Source: Dactylis glomerata (taxonomy: Eukaryota; Streptophyta; Magnoliopsida; Poales; Poaceae). Taken from it: 64,000 nt of DNA. Of the stretch, positions 1-12,512 are shown piece after piece. The position numbers and the translations under genes are program-made. Numbering within the stretch: position 1 is the first letter of the stretch; each line of letters begins with the position of its first letter. Where the stretch lies: contig QXEO01000382.1 of NCBI GenBank assembly GCA_007115705.1, positions 7,965,318-8,029,317 on the forward strand, given 5' to 3'. Below the pieces are notes generated by a model. The model was given only the letters and a program-made list of their open reading frames with translations, made no database searches and was not told where the DNA came from.

Positions 1-1066
1 ATTATTCAAATAATCCTCCCCCCTCCAGCCCGGATTATCCGGCCTGGAAGAAAACATCAATATGAAAACTATCATAACTTTTGCATCCGGACTCCGTTTT
101 CGATAATCTTGGGCTCGTTGGAATCACCACAACGAGCTCTAAAACTTCATCCATAGAAACATCATAGTCCAAGAAAGGAGGATGAAACCAAATAATAAAA
201 GGTTTGACTTAGCTATAAAGATGAATTGGTAAAACCTCCAAACAACAAAAACGCGATAAGAGTTTCATGCGAAATCCGTTTTTGATGAGCTAGAGCTTGT
301 CATGGAAATAACCACAAGCTCTAGAACCTCACATGGATAAAATCCAAATAAGAACCAAGAAAGATGATGCCAAGTATGCAAAGGTTTGAGCTCTCTCCGA
401 ACAATACGATTAAGTTAGTCACTTGAGAGCCCCTCTTGATAGTACGGCTACCGATCCTATAACCCGGTCTCACAACTAACACCATGAGACCGGTAAGAAA
501 GAAACCCTAACACTATCATACCTTTGCCTTGAGCATTCCACTTGAGGTGGATAATGACGATCTTGATCTTCTCAAGTTGGACCACCTTTCTTGATTGAGC
601 TTGCTTGGTGAAGTCTTGCGGATTGCTCCCCCATACTCTACTATGGAAGAGACTCTCTTTAAGCATATCTTCACATATCCATGATCACAATATATATGGC
701 AAGCTTCAAGCATATGTTCTATTCTAGTTGCTCATCTTGAACTTGTGCTTTGACTTGATCAATCCTCGAATCAATTCTTCTTTCTCCATAATGATGGTAT
801 CTTGAGGATACACATAAGAGCTCACTCAATCTTATTCTTCAAGACACACTTGACATAAGCTCAACTCCCTTAAGACCAATCTTTGGATCACTCCTTGAAT
901 AACACCTTGTTCAACACATAATCTTCTTCTTACAACCTTGACTCCAACAAATGGTTCAAGCATTGTCTATGGACAAGTACTACACATATAAATCAATGCA
1001 ACCATTAGTCCATAGGGATTGCCATTAATTACCAAAACCACACACGGGGCTCGATATGATCTTTCA
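1..1066 (-). repeat. 3' LTR of the gag-only element (partial)
   Basis: It matches 8129-9194 along its whole length with scattered substitutions and ends ...GATCTTTCA at 1066. Immediately inside, on the minus strand, is a purine tract (AAAATGAGGGAGAT), the expected polypurine tract for plus-strand priming. The window's left edge truncates it by roughly 1.1 kb. Confidence 0.9.
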
Positions 1067-4000
1067 ATCTCCCTCATTTTGGTAATTGATGACAATCTCT
1101 TTGAGAGGGTTTATATAATGAATTCAAAGAACCAAAATGGTTGTACTAACATCAAATACTACAAAAGTATGTGATGTTAGTAAAACCACCATATATAGAG
1201 CAAACTCTTCCACAATCTATGCATGTGTGAATGATCTTGATTTCATTGCATATATTGCCAACCAAGGTTGTTGGTGGAGTTTCCACTATATACTCAACCA
1301 TGCAAAGCATGCAAGGCAAATGCTTAAAAACAAACTAAAGCATAAAAGCCAATTGCCTTTAAACCCTCGAAACTTCTCCCCCATTGGCATCCATTGCCAA
1401 AATGGGCAAAAAACTTAGAAGGCCAATATAGTGTGAGTTCCTCCAAAATGGTGTGCATATCCAAAAGAAATAAGTGAAGACACATGCACATATACAAAGA
1501 CAAATATATGAAGGAAACCAAACTATATTGAGGATCAAAGATTGCAAAAAAAAAGATAACACAATGGATAAACTTCAACAAATGAAGAGAGCAATCAAAC
1601 AATCCAAAGAACAAATTAAATAAAGATATTATGATAAGATTGAAAAGGTGCTCTAAATAATATGAGGAAGCTCCCCAAGGTGTGTGCACAAAATATTCTA
1701 TTTGAGTTGAAGTATAAGATGCACAAACATGGAATCATCACTCCCTCAATATTGTTCTAAACAAAATGATACCAAACAAAATTAAATACTATGCTAACCG
1801 CAAAATGGTGCTTTAAATGAAATGAGGAAGCTCCCCAAGGTACGTGAAAAAATTGGAATGTTTGTATTTGAATACAATTTGCACAACATGGAATCCTCAC
1901 TCCCTCAATAACATTTAAAACACAACCATTTGCAAGAGATCATAGAGAAGAAATTAAGCTTACACTTGCATCAAACAAATGGTTGAGCAACAACAAGGGA
2001 CAATATATTAAAAGGCTCAACCAAAGGAATGTGTGATAGGAATGACAAAGAATATTATAAGACTAACACAAGGATAAGCATAGAGCATCCACATAGTCTT
2101 CAATGAATGATATTGCTTAGCATTCCATCCCAACACATAAGGTTCAAATAAGATATCAAATAATGAGATATCATCTCTCATGTGTATAAGTTTCTAAGTA
2201 GACAATATCACAAAGATAATTATCACAAAGAAACATGTACACACAAAATAGATACTAAGAATAGAACATGATATCCAAAATGAAGTCATGCAATATACCA
2301 ATGAGATTTTTGCTTTTAAAGCATGGCCAAAGGCTCAATTTATCTTATTGTATATTGATGAACTTCAACCACAAACATGTCAAAGGCATCGCAAATATCA
2401 ACAAGGAAAAGAAGATAGTTGGGATGATTTGATAAAAACAACAAGTATCAAAACAAAGGATACCAAATGGAAGAAATAAATTTGCAATTTCATCAATATT
2501 GCACATGTGAGCTTATTGAGGAATTGATATGCAAAAAGATTGCTAAGTTGACATATATGGGATAGGAGAACCATGAGCATGATTTGTATATGTTACCAAT
2601 AATATGTCCTCATCTCAACTTGATCACATTTGCAATAAAGAGGTTTCATTAGAATCCTTGCAAGAACCACATGATTTTCAAATAAAGATATCCATGCCAA
2701 GAAACAACCTACACAAGGTTGGACGCTAGAAAAGTATGCATAAAAAAGATACTTGTTACCGAGATATTAATGGTAGGATGTAGTAGATAGGAGTTCTTCA
2801 ATAATCCTAGCTTACCTCAAATTATTATTTAGTCACCACTTCATCCTTATTATTGAGACAAGCACCAATATATCTCCATGTACCTAAAACAAAGTTCAAG
2901 TACAAGATTGTCCCCAAACTCATTGGGTCCAAAGTAGTTAGAAACTACAACATATAGGATAAACTCCACATAAATATGTGCATATATATATAAAATTGAA
3001 TTTCATGCACATCTTAGCCGATTTAGAATTTGATGGAGCTTCTCCTATATATTTGATCAAAGAAAGCAAAAGCATGCCATACAATATACATTTAGTAAAT
3101 ATGCATGAACAAGACTTTCAAGAGCCAAAGGAGATACAATTTGGACAAAACACCAACAAGGACAAGTGAGCACACAAAATTGTGAAGCTATAAAAGGTTG
3201 TCCAAATTATATCAAAGAATCAAATCAACACAAGATTGACTCCAAAGTTCAACTAGTGAACCAAGCAAAAGCCAATGAGCATAAAGCATAACTAAAACAC
3301 ACATGCTCAAAGACATATCTCATTTTAAGAGTAAGAAATAAATAATAAGGAATGAGATCACCAACTCCCAAAGAGAGCAAGGTTCAAACAAACAAACCAA
3401 ACTCTCCACACTTTTTATGATGGCACACTAAGTACCAAAAAGAAAAGATTTATCTTCCAACAAAAACCAATACCAAATGAAATAAGCACAAAGAGTGCGT
3501 TATAACAAATATAGGAGAGCTCCCCCAAGATTAGTGCATTATTTATGATTTTGGATTTAAATACAAAATGCACACAAGTGGGATCATCACATCTACCTAC
3601 ATAGAAATAACACAAGACAAGTTCAACGAAATCAAATGGAATAACAAAAGTCACGGAAGACAATGGGAGCTAAAACAAATATATTTTTGGCTAGAGATAA
3701 GGCAATTAAAAGCAATAGTCAATGTAAAGATGATCAATATACATGTGCCACATGATATAGTACCAATTGTCCAAGAACAAGAGGTATTTGGAATTATTTC
3801 CCGGTGGTAGTTTACATATAAATCCAAGATCATCTTCACAACAAAGAAGCATATAGAAAAGGATAAGAATTAAAAACCATGCTAAAGAAGATATTCTTGA
3901 TAGACTCAAATATTTAAACAATCACGCAAGGCAATGATTAGGATAACTTGAAGCAAATGGTTTTCCAACTTTGATGTAGAATTCCACATTTTAGGAAAAC

Positions 4001-4824
4001 CCTACCAAGGAAGTATCTTACAAACAAGATCCAAAACAAGAGGAATAAAACAACTTGGCAAATTAGAACTTGTTTGAGAAAACATACCACATAGAACCAA
4101 GATAATTTATAATATCAACACTATGTGACACAACCCCAAATATACACATTATATTGGTTTATAGTATGCACAAAGCATATTACTCCCCCATAATATGATA
4201 AAACATTTATTTTCACAAGAGGCAAATAAAATCCAACAAGATGATTAATGGATATTATAGAATTTGAATTTCTCATGAGAATGACATAACACATAGAAAC
4301 TAGATAATCTTTAGATATCAACACTAAGTGGTATTCCTCATGTACACACATTTTTAGGATTATGAAGTGCAAAGCATATCACTCCCCCAAAATGGGATGG
4401 TCCAATAATCTCTCGCAAGAGCCAAGTAGATACAAACAATATGCAAAATGCTCAACAAGAACACCCATACATGGTGTGCAAACCAACATGCACATACTTG
4501 ATTACTCAAAATGAAGCAAGTAGGAAGCACAACATATACAAACACATGCAAGATACAAAACCCAACACATGCAAAGGGGTGAGTAACTTTCAATGTAGAT
4601 AAGTTGAGTACAAGTTACCGCAAGGAGGAACATTGGATATATGATAGACACAAGATAATCCAATTGACTTAACTTGAGAAAATATAATTGATGAAGATCC
4701 CTTAATTCTTCATGATATAGCCAAGTCTCCAATGCCCTCCAACAACACCTATTGTTCAAGTAATGGCTTGTTGGTCCCCAACCAAGTTGGGTCCTAAGAA
4801 GTAAGTAACAATAGGTTTGGCAAC
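1067..4824 (-). other. AT-rich non-coding interior of the gag-only element
   Basis: About 3.8 kb between the gag stop and the polypurine tract, where a copia element normally encodes its polyprotein. I translated several stretches and recognised no protease, integrase or polymerase motif. The short ORFs here are chance AT-rich frames on both strands. The right-hand element repeats the first 190 bp (63806-64000), so this spacer is a property of the family and not debris. Confidence 0.7.
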
Positions 4825-6992
4825 CTAAATGATTCTTTTCTTGACACCACTTTGAGCACCAACAAATTTGGCAAACACATTGCCAACCTTATCCTTGCAA
4901 AGTGAATAAATATCTTCAATTATGATAGGGTTGGATGCGTTACCACTAGTGCATGAAGAAGATAGGTGACCCTTCTCATGGCATACATAGCAAGTTCTTT
5001 TATTCACCTTCTTCTCACTTGATTTCTCCACAAGGGGAGCATTAGCTTGAATTTTCTTGGGAAGTGACCTTTCTTCAACTTGAGGTTGAGCATGGGCTTA
5101 AACTTGAGGCCGCTTTCCTTGTTGCTTCTCACTAAGTGCCTTTTTCTTCAAAGGGCAAGATCTAACATGGTGCCCTTCAATTTTGCACTTGAAGCAAACA
5201 ATCTTGGCCAAATTCTTGACTTGTTCTTGGCCCTTCTTCTTCTTGTATATTTTGGACTTCTTCTTGTTATTAGAGATAAATCTAAGTCCACTCTTGTCAT
5301 TGGGGGATTTTTGCACACTCAAGATCTTGTTGAGTGTGGACTTCCCTTCATGATGTTTTTCCAAGTCTTTCTTCAATGAAGTAACTTGGGCCTTGAGCTC
5401 TTTGATTTCCTCTACATGGTTAGTGACAACACAAGTACTAGTGGAAGTAGAGGCTACATTGTTAGAGCAACAAGGCAAGGAGGGTAATTCATCACTAGAT
5501 GTAGCAATAGTATGAGTGGATGAATTACTAGTACTAGCACATGTCAATATAGGATTTGGGGAAATAGTGCTAGTGCCCATATGAGGCTCACAAGGTGTTA
5601 CCTTTGTAGATGTAGCCTCATGAGCTAACTTTAGGCGAGCATGGGACACTAGAAGATCCTCATTAGAGCTAGATAGCTTTTTATGACTTTCTTCCAATTT
5701 CCCATACTTGCTAGTTAGCAATTCAAGTTGAGACCTTAGCTCAACATTATCCTTCAAAATAGATGCTTCACAAGAAATAGAGTTAGTAGCACATGCATCA
5801 TTATCATGAGCAATAGGAGAAGACAACTTGGCAAGAGCAAGGTCATGTTCTTTAGTGAGTTTAGAAATTATTTCATTACATGACTCCTCAATGGATTCAA
5901 GCTTCTCCTCAAGAGAAACCCGAAGCTCTTGCTCTTCCTCTAGAGAATTTTCTAAGGAGCCAATATCATTAGCATACTCTCTTTCGAGTCTACATTTTTC
6001 TTCAATGATTTTTGGCTCTCAATAGCACTAGACACAATTTTAACAAGAAGGGAGCGAACCTTCATATCATTGGGACGCGCATTATAGATAATCTCACCTT
6101 CCCTTCTTATGTTATCCTCCTCTTCATATATATTTTCATCCTCTTGGTCATCATTATCCTCCTCCACATCAACACAAGAGGTATTGGGTTCCAAAGTAGG
6201 GGATACCTTTGAACCCCTAGCCATAAGGCATAGGTGGGTGACATGAGACGATAATGATGAATTACTTGAAGCTCCATTCAAGATCTTGTCTTGGCTCATA
6301 GAATCTTCGGTTTCCTCTACATTGTTAGACACACAACAACTAGAGGGAATAGAAGCATTTATATTATGGCAACAAGATGCAATAAGCATATCATCATTAG
6401 GTTTCATCAAGCAATTTATACATGATATGCAAGGACTATCAACACAAGCATGTAAAGTACTTTTGGTGCTCGAAGTGTATAAGTCCAAAGATGAAGCATT
6501 GTAATGAGATAGAGATGAAGGATCATCAAAAGTAAGCATACTATCACCATTGCAAGTTTCATCACCACTCACCATATCATTACCTTGTGTCTTGCCACAC
6601 TTTGGTGAAGTGGATGAAAGTTCATCATGGCCGAAAGTGGAAGGAATACAATCATTCCCAATAATCTTAGACACACCATATTTTTCTTGAAGCTTTGGCC
6701 ATATCTCATGAGCGCTCTGAAAAGGCGTGATGGAGAAGGTAACTACATCTCTCAAAGCATTAACAATCACATGAGTAGCTTGAGCATTGAGATACAAGTT
6801 TTTCTCATCCTCTAAAGATAGATTTTGAGTATCCTTTGGAGGAGAAAAACCCGCATCTACAATTCGCACCATAGATGGGTCCATGACCCAAAAATAATTA
6901 AGCATGTGAATTTTCCAAGTATCATAATTTGTGCCATCAAATATAGAAGTGTTATTGTGCACTAATCCCCTAGCCGATATCTTTGCTCTCAA
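4825..6992 (-). pseudogene. Gag polyprotein with two zinc knuckles, broken by a frameshift and a stop
   Basis: Capsid protein of the retrotransposon. The N-terminal part (6992 downward) has the copia UBN2-like start, with FDGTNYDTWKIHM and later WPKLQEKYG. The middle part (about 5970-5500) reads as a Glu/Lys/Leu-rich coiled coil. Two CX2CX4HX4C knuckles follow: CFKCKIEGHHVRSC (inside 5098-5826) and CYVCHEKGHLSSSC (inside 4825-5031). The frame changes in a T5 run at 6009-6013, after which an open frame continues into the coiled coil. A single TAA at 5098-5100 separates the two knuckle segments, which share a frame. No convincing ATG precedes the first conserved residues. The family reading rests on motifs and is firm; whether this copy makes protein is doubtful. 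Confidence 0.8.
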
Positions 6993-7020
6993 GGCGGTGA
7001 AGCCTAAAATGAGAGACCAG

Positions 7021-7032
7021 GCTCTGATACCA
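7021..7032 (-). other. Primer-binding site (initiator Met tRNA) of the gag-only element
   Basis: On the minus strand this reads TGGTATCAGAGC, the usual copia primer site complementary to the 3' end of initiator Met tRNA, two bases inside the 5' LTR boundary at 7035. Confidence 0.85.
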
Positions 7033-7034
7033 AT

Positions 7035-9194
7035 TGAAAGGACACAGATGTCGCCTAGAGAGGGGGTGAATAGGCGATATCAAATTTTATGAATGGCTTG
7101 AACAAAAGCGGAATTAAACTAGCGTTTATTTTGTCAAGCACACAAGACTTAAATAAACTAGGCTCACCTATGTGCACCAACAACTTATGCTAAGCAATAC
7201 AAGTAACAAGGTGATAGCAAGATATATAACTTTAAGCACGAAGGCTATCACAATGTAAAGTGCATAAGTAAAGAGCTCGGGTATAGGAATAACCAAGGTA
7301 CGCGGAGACGATGATGTATTCCTGAGTTCCTCCCTTGAAAGGGAGTACGTCTCGTTGGAGGGGTGTGGTATCGCCACAAAGGCCTAACCAACGCCACAAA
7401 TGCCTCACCTTATTCTCCGGTGTGAGCTTGCGCCACAAAGGTCTAGCTCACTCTTCCACTAAGGGGTTCCTCAAGGCGGAACCGGGCCTTTACATAAATC
7501 TTGGGGCACACATCCACAACTTAATTGGAGGCGCCCAAGGATAGCCACCAAGGCACCACAAAGCCACAAAGCCGTCTAGGGTTCCAAGAACCCAAGAGTA
7601 ATAAGCTCACAAACTTTCACTTACTCGAATCTCCGGGGAGAACTCAAACCGATGCAACCTATGCAAGGGCAAGAACACACAAAGTGCTCAAATCCTTCTC
7701 ACTCAAATCCTACCAAAGCAACTAATGCTATGGAGAGATATGAGAGGAATAACAAAGGAAATCCACAAAGAACTCCAAGATCTAGATTCACTATGTTCCC
7801 CTCACTTAGAGGAGAGATAGATTGGTGGAAGTATAGATCTAGATCTCCTCTCTCTATTCCCTCAAAAATATGCAAGAATCATGGGAGGAATGGAGGAGGA
7901 AGGGCAAGCTATTCAAGGTCAACAATGGAAGAGAGAGAAGCCCAAAACGTGCACAGCCCAAGGAGGAAGAAGGGGTATTTATACCCCCCCCCCCCCATGA
8001 AATATGGCCGTTGCAGGATTTTAGGCCGGATTATCCGGCCCTCGGGGCAAAAATCTGTCCAAAAATTCAACCCCCCTTACTGGGTGACGCGCCCAAAAGT
8101 CCTTAGCAGAATTTCGAGGGCCGGATTATTCAAATAATCCGCCCCCCCTCCAGCCCGGATTATCCGGCCTGGAAGAAAACATCAATACGAAAACTGCCAT
8201 AACTTTTGCATCCGGACTCCGTTTTCGATGATCTTGGGCTCGTTGGAATCACCACACCGAGCTCTACAACTTCATCCATAGAAAAATCATAGTCCAACAA
8301 GGGAGGATGAAACCAAATGATAAAAGGTTTGACTTAGCTATAAAGATGAACCGGTAAAACCTCCAAACAACAAAAACGCGATAAGTGTTTCATGCGAAAT
8401 CCGTTTTTGATGAGCTAGAGCTTGTCATAGAAATAACCACAAGATCTAGAACCTCACATGGATAAAATCCAAATAAGAACCAAGAAAGATGATGCCAAGT
8501 ATGCAAAGGTTTGAGCTCTCTCCGAACGATACGACTAAGTTACTCACTCGAGAGCCCCTCTTGATAGTACGGCTACCGATCCTATAACCCGGTCTCACAA
8601 TTAACACCATGAGACCGGTAAGAAAAAAACCCTAACACTTTCATACCTTTGCCTTGAGCATTCCACTTGAGGTGGATAATGATGATCATGATCTTCTCAA
8701 GTTGGACCACCTTTCTTGATTGAGCTTGCTTGGTGAAGTCTTGCGGATTGCTCCCCCATACTCTACTATGGAAGAAACTCTCTTTAAGCATATCTTCACA
8801 TATCCATGATCACAATATATATGGCAAGCTTCAAGCATATGTTCTCTTCTAGTTGCTCATCTTGAACTTGCGCTTTGACTTGATCAATCCTCGAATTAGT
8901 TCTTCTTTCTCCATAATGATGGTATCTTGAGGATACACATGAGAGCTCACTCAATCTTATTCTTCAAGACACACTTGACATAAGCTCAACTCTCTTAAGA
9001 CCAATCTTTGGATCACTCCTTGAATAACACCTTGTTTAACACATAATCTTCTTATTCTTACAACCTTGACTCCAACAAATAGTTCAAGCATTGTCTATGG
9101 ACAAGTCCTACACATATAACTCAATGCAACCATTAGTCCATAGGGATTGCCATTAATTACCAAAACCACACACGGGGCTCGATATGATCTTTCA
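7035..9194 (-). repeat. 5' LTR of the gag-only element (2160 bp)
   Basis: Bounded by TGAAAG and CTTTCA. It contains a C-rich tract near 7985 and several imperfect palindromes around GGCCGGATAATCCGGCC (about 8025-8170). The short ORFs in it recur in the LTR at 61655-63805 and look like shadows. Next to it on the right, GCGGT (9195-9199) would be one half of the target-site duplication. Confidence 0.88.
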
Positions 9195-10274
9195 GCGGTG
9201 GCGGCGCCTGCTGGCTGCTCTGGCCGGGGGCCCAACAGCTAGACCCCTGTCCAGCGTCACCGACGCGTGGCGGCGTCGGCCGGTACCAGTCGTCGTCGCT
9301 AGAGTCCTCTAGCTTGACGACCGGCGCGTCTCTGGCGGGTTGTGCGGCGGCGGCGCAGCACCGTGTGGTCGCCAGGTCAAGCAGCCGCCATTGCTGCTCT
9401 GCCTTCTCCCTCTCCCAGTCCCACCTGGACCAGGCGAGCGCCGCATCCATCGGTGTGGCGTTGTCGGTGGGAACGACGTCTTCGAGGGACCTCGCGATCG
9501 TCTCGCGAAGCGCCGCATCCTCGGCCCACACGGCCTCCGCGGCGGCGAGGTCAGACGCAGCTGCAACCGCTGCGTCCTCCTTCCTCAGCTTCCGCTTGCG
9601 GCTGCGCGCCGGTGGCGATGAGGTGCGTGCCCCCTTGCGGATGACGAGGGTGCCGCCGCTGCACGCTCTGGTCGGCGGTGCCGACGGCGGCTCCTTCTTC
9701 ACCGTACTCGGCGTCGATGCTGACGAGCGGGATGCCGACCTCGACGCCGACCCGGACGAGTGGGATGCCATCCGCCGTGGCATCCACGAGCTCCCGTGGC
9801 GGCGCGATAGGGAAGGCGGCGGCGGCATCCCCAGGACAGAGTAGTTGCCACCCACGATGTGCGCGAGCACGTTTTCGAGGGTGCGGCCCGGCGCGCTCCA
9901 CCAGTGGTGGCGGCCGGCAGCGTTGTTGCGCGCGGGAGGAGGGGGAGGGCTATCGTAGGCGGCGATCTCTCGTTCGTACCTGCGCCGGAAGAACTCGTTC
10001 CACGCCGGGTAGTTGTCGGGGAAGAAGCGTGGCTCCGCGCGCTGCTCGTCGCTCATGGTTTCGAGCACCTCGTCGATGGCGGCGTTGAGGGCGGCGCCCG
10101 TTGGCGGCGGAGGGATCGGGACGCCCCCCACACTCAGGCGCCAGCCTCCGGGTGTGCGAAAGTCCGGCGGCGCCGGATAGCCGCCATGTACAGCAGCCGG
10201 CCCTCCCACTGGTGCAAAGAACGCCGGCCGAAGCCGTTGTTCGCCGCGCCGTCGTCGTCGCCGTAGCCCGCCAT
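9195..10274 (-). pseudogene. Transposon-borne proline-rich protein of unknown function, truncated
   Basis: An ORF starting MAGYGDDDG at 10274 and cut at its C-terminus by the LTR at 9194. The frame shifts by one base near 10180-10186, just after QWEGRLLYMA, and continues open for over 300 codons. Visible features are a conserved opening, a tryptophan-containing segment (NYPAWNEFFRRRYEREIAAYD), proline runs, a Ser/Arg-rich linker, VKKEP and VKLEDSSDDD motifs that resemble SUMO-acceptor sites with acidic tails, and a charged helix near the C-terminus. I recognise this style of protein as very common in Triticeae repeats but know no function for it. GC content is much higher than in the neighbours. 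Confidence 0.55.
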
Positions 10275-10704
10275 TGCTCGAGGTTTTGGGGAGAGAAGAC
10301 TGGGGAGAAGGTGGGGTGAATGTGGCCAGACGCGCGGTAGGCCGCGATAAATAGACGGCCGCGCATTAACTCGCCTCGCTACGTGGAAGCTACACGTCCG
10401 TCGGCGGCAGGCTTTTACAGCGCGCGGAAGACGATGCGATGAGGACGACGACCGGCCTTTCTCGCCGACAAGTCGGGGCCATCAGGCGCGCGGGAACTTT
10501 CATCGGTGTTTCCCGCGCATTTGTTTCCTTCGGACTCTCCGAGCGTGCCCCGGGGGACCGGGTATGGCCTGGGCTCACTGGATGGATGAAAGCCCAAATC
10601 CGAGCGAAAACGAGGAACCGGGGGCACGACTGAACCGTTTTTTGCCGTCCGGATGAAAAAAAGAGCTATCGGGGACCTCATCGGGTTCATGGCTGGAGAT
10701 GCTC
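9195..10704 (-). mobile_element. Terminal part of a DNA transposon (TIR AGAGCATCTCCAGCC)
   Basis: The right boundary reads GGCTGGAGATGCTC on the plus strand at about 10691-10704, the inverted form of the GAGCATCT termini common in grass PIF/Harbinger-like elements. The next three bases are TGA, which is not the usual TWA duplication, so the superfamily is uncertain. The LTR retrotransposon interrupts the element on the left, so the other end lies outside the window. It carries the GC-rich ORF described next. Confidence 0.55.
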
Positions 10705-11243
10705 TGACATATATCTATCCGTGGAGTGGATATGGTTAGAACCGCGGGTTAGTTTTTACGAAAAGTCAAGAGCTAAAATGTAACTATTAGCACAGATCTG
10801 CCCTTATAATAAGACTACGGGTCTTTTTAAAAAACTAAAATACTAAAATGCAAATTTGCTTCGCGGCTTATTCCGATCGCCAGACCACGATTGAACTGCG
10901 CGGACCGCAACCGATTTCCACCGGGATGGATCGGCCGACGCCGTTGCCCTAAGGTTTTTAGGTTGACCTTATAGCTACCAAATTGGCAAATACTATATGA
11001 GATTCAAAGTATCCGCGCACTGATTCCGTGGCCAAATCTGAGAGCATACCTTTTCACCTTCCATATATCCATATCCGTTTCTAATTTACAATCTGATCGC
11101 TGTGCTTTATACTATGCGTTACGGAGCGCCGGCTGCTGCCATCGATTCCTAGGTGTACAAGAAAGAAAGTGGTCACCGGCGTAAAACTCTGCAAGAGAAA
11201 ACCTGCACGGGCACGCCCCAACCCCGTTCGCGCTCGCACGACG
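10705..11243. other. Low-copy sequence without a recognised gene
   Basis: No long ORF, terminal repeat or RNA gene seen. The last 150 bp become GC-rich towards the ORF at 11244 and could be its promoter or leader. Confidence 0.5.
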
Positions 11244-11618
11244 ATGACGGTTGTCGACTCCGTCCTAGGCTTGTTTATGTCGCTCGCGTCGGCGGCGCTT
11301 TCCTTCGCCCTGCCCTGCTGGAGCCAAACCAGCGGGAGGGAAGAAGATACCGTAGACACTTGGCTGGTATCGCAGCCGCCGCCGTCGGCGCGGATGGGGA
11401 ACAAGGAGCCGTGGTACTTCCAGTACTCCGCCGTGGATGGCGGCGGGAGGGCGGCGGGAGAGAGGCAGCCGGTGTGCACGATGTGCCTGGAGCTGCTGGT
11501 GGAGGGGGGTGGCGTGGCGCCACCGGGACTTCGTGGAGCTGTGGACGAGGACCAAAGCAAGAACACCTGCCCGATGTGCAGGCCGGCGGGATCGGAACCA
11601 TTTTCGATCGGCTGCTGA
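11244..11618 (+). pseudogene. Broken RING-finger-type ORF
   Basis: A 124-codon ORF with a hydrophobic N-terminus (about residues 6-24) and two cysteine pairs, VCTMCLELL and TCPMCR, spaced as in a RING finger. Between the pairs this frame has no histidine, but a neighbouring frame reads RHRDFVELWTRTK, which fits the His-containing middle of a RING-H2 (H..FV.LW.RT). Two compensating one-base shifts would explain this, so I read it as a decayed E3-ligase-type gene. It could instead be expressed with an altered middle. The N-terminal part is not recognised. Confidence 0.4.
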
Positions 11619-12207
11619 AGACAGGTTTGACGTTTAGTTCAGATGTGAGTATGTGACTGTCTTGAGCAACAGCACTCGTACCGTGCCAGTATCAGAATGT
11701 TGGCATGGAATTTAGAAATTCAGATGAAGCTTGGGCATTTTTGGGTTGGTGAATTTCAGTTTTTGGACGAACATGTGCTCTGATCATTCGTTTGTTTTGG
11801 TTGCTTATCAAGCATACCGATCGATAACATGTGCTCTCATCATAACTGCTGTATGCACCATGTTTTGATGCGAGCACCAATTTTCTGCTGTTTGTAATTG
11901 CGTGATGTCCCCGTACGCTCGTGAATTGATGTAGGTCACTGGCAATGAATTCGAAAACTGCTGTACATAGCGACACTTTGCTAGTCCTGAAGTATGTTAA
12001 AGTTGCCATTTAGTTCAGCTCAAGTTCAGTTGTGGATGCCACTTAGTTTAATTTAGTTAGGAGCAACAATTGGCATTCAGTTTATTTCAGAATACATACT
12101 TCTGTTTAATTTGCATATGCAAAAGTTTATTCACTGGAACACTTTGCCTTACAGATATACTGAGTTCTACACATGCACATAGCGACTGGAGTTCTTTTTT
12201 AGTCTAA
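11619..12207. other. Sequence downstream of the RING-like ORF, no gene seen
   Basis: AT-rich, low-copy-looking sequence up to the TAA that precedes the Harbinger-type element. It may be 3' flank of the RING-like ORF. No structural feature recognised. Confidence 0.45.
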
Positions 12208-12512
12208 GAGCATCTATAGCAGACCCCTCGTCCCGCTCCGACCCGCAAAATAACCATCGGTATGCGAGTTGGGGGTCAAAAAATCACGCACAGTAGAAAC
12301 CCCATCCGCGCGCGACCCGCAAAGTTTTTTGGGGGCGTCACCAATTCCCGCGCCCAGCGACATGAACTAGTAGGGGTTCGCGGGTAAAACCGAGCCCGAT
12401 TCCCATCTCGTGTGAGGCGTTGGCGGGACTGAAGTTTCAGCGCGCGCTCCTCCCGCTTCCGTGCCGCCTCGCCTCCGATCTCCTCTCCCCGACCGGCTCC
12501 GGCCTCGTCCCA

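Larger units (their letters stand above)
1..9194 (-). mobile_element. Gag-only copia-type LTR retrotransposon (left end outside window)
   Basis: An LTR retrotransposon read on the minus strand. The 5' LTR is 7035-9194, the primer-binding site lies just left of it, gag is 4825-6992, and the 3' LTR runs from beyond the window to 1066. The LTR starts TGAAAG and ends CTTTCA. I place it with copia because the gag is of UBN2 type and the primer site matches initiator Met tRNA. No protease, integrase, reverse transcriptase or RNase H is visible in the 5.97-kb interior, so it must have depended on another element. The two LTRs differ at about 15 positions in the roughly 350 bp I compared, so this is not a recent insertion. 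It sits inside the DNA transposon ending at 10704. Its target-site duplication cannot be checked because the left end is missing. Confidence 0.85.

Noticed and set aside
7168..8137. Overlapping ORFs on both strands in the LTR
   Set aside because: They recur in the LTR at 61655-63805 with frame-disrupting differences and no coding pattern.
9314..10266. Several plus-strand ORFs of 90-180 codons
   Set aside because: They lie opposite the GC-rich minus-strand transposon ORF and read as Arg/Ala/Pro-rich shadows without motifs.
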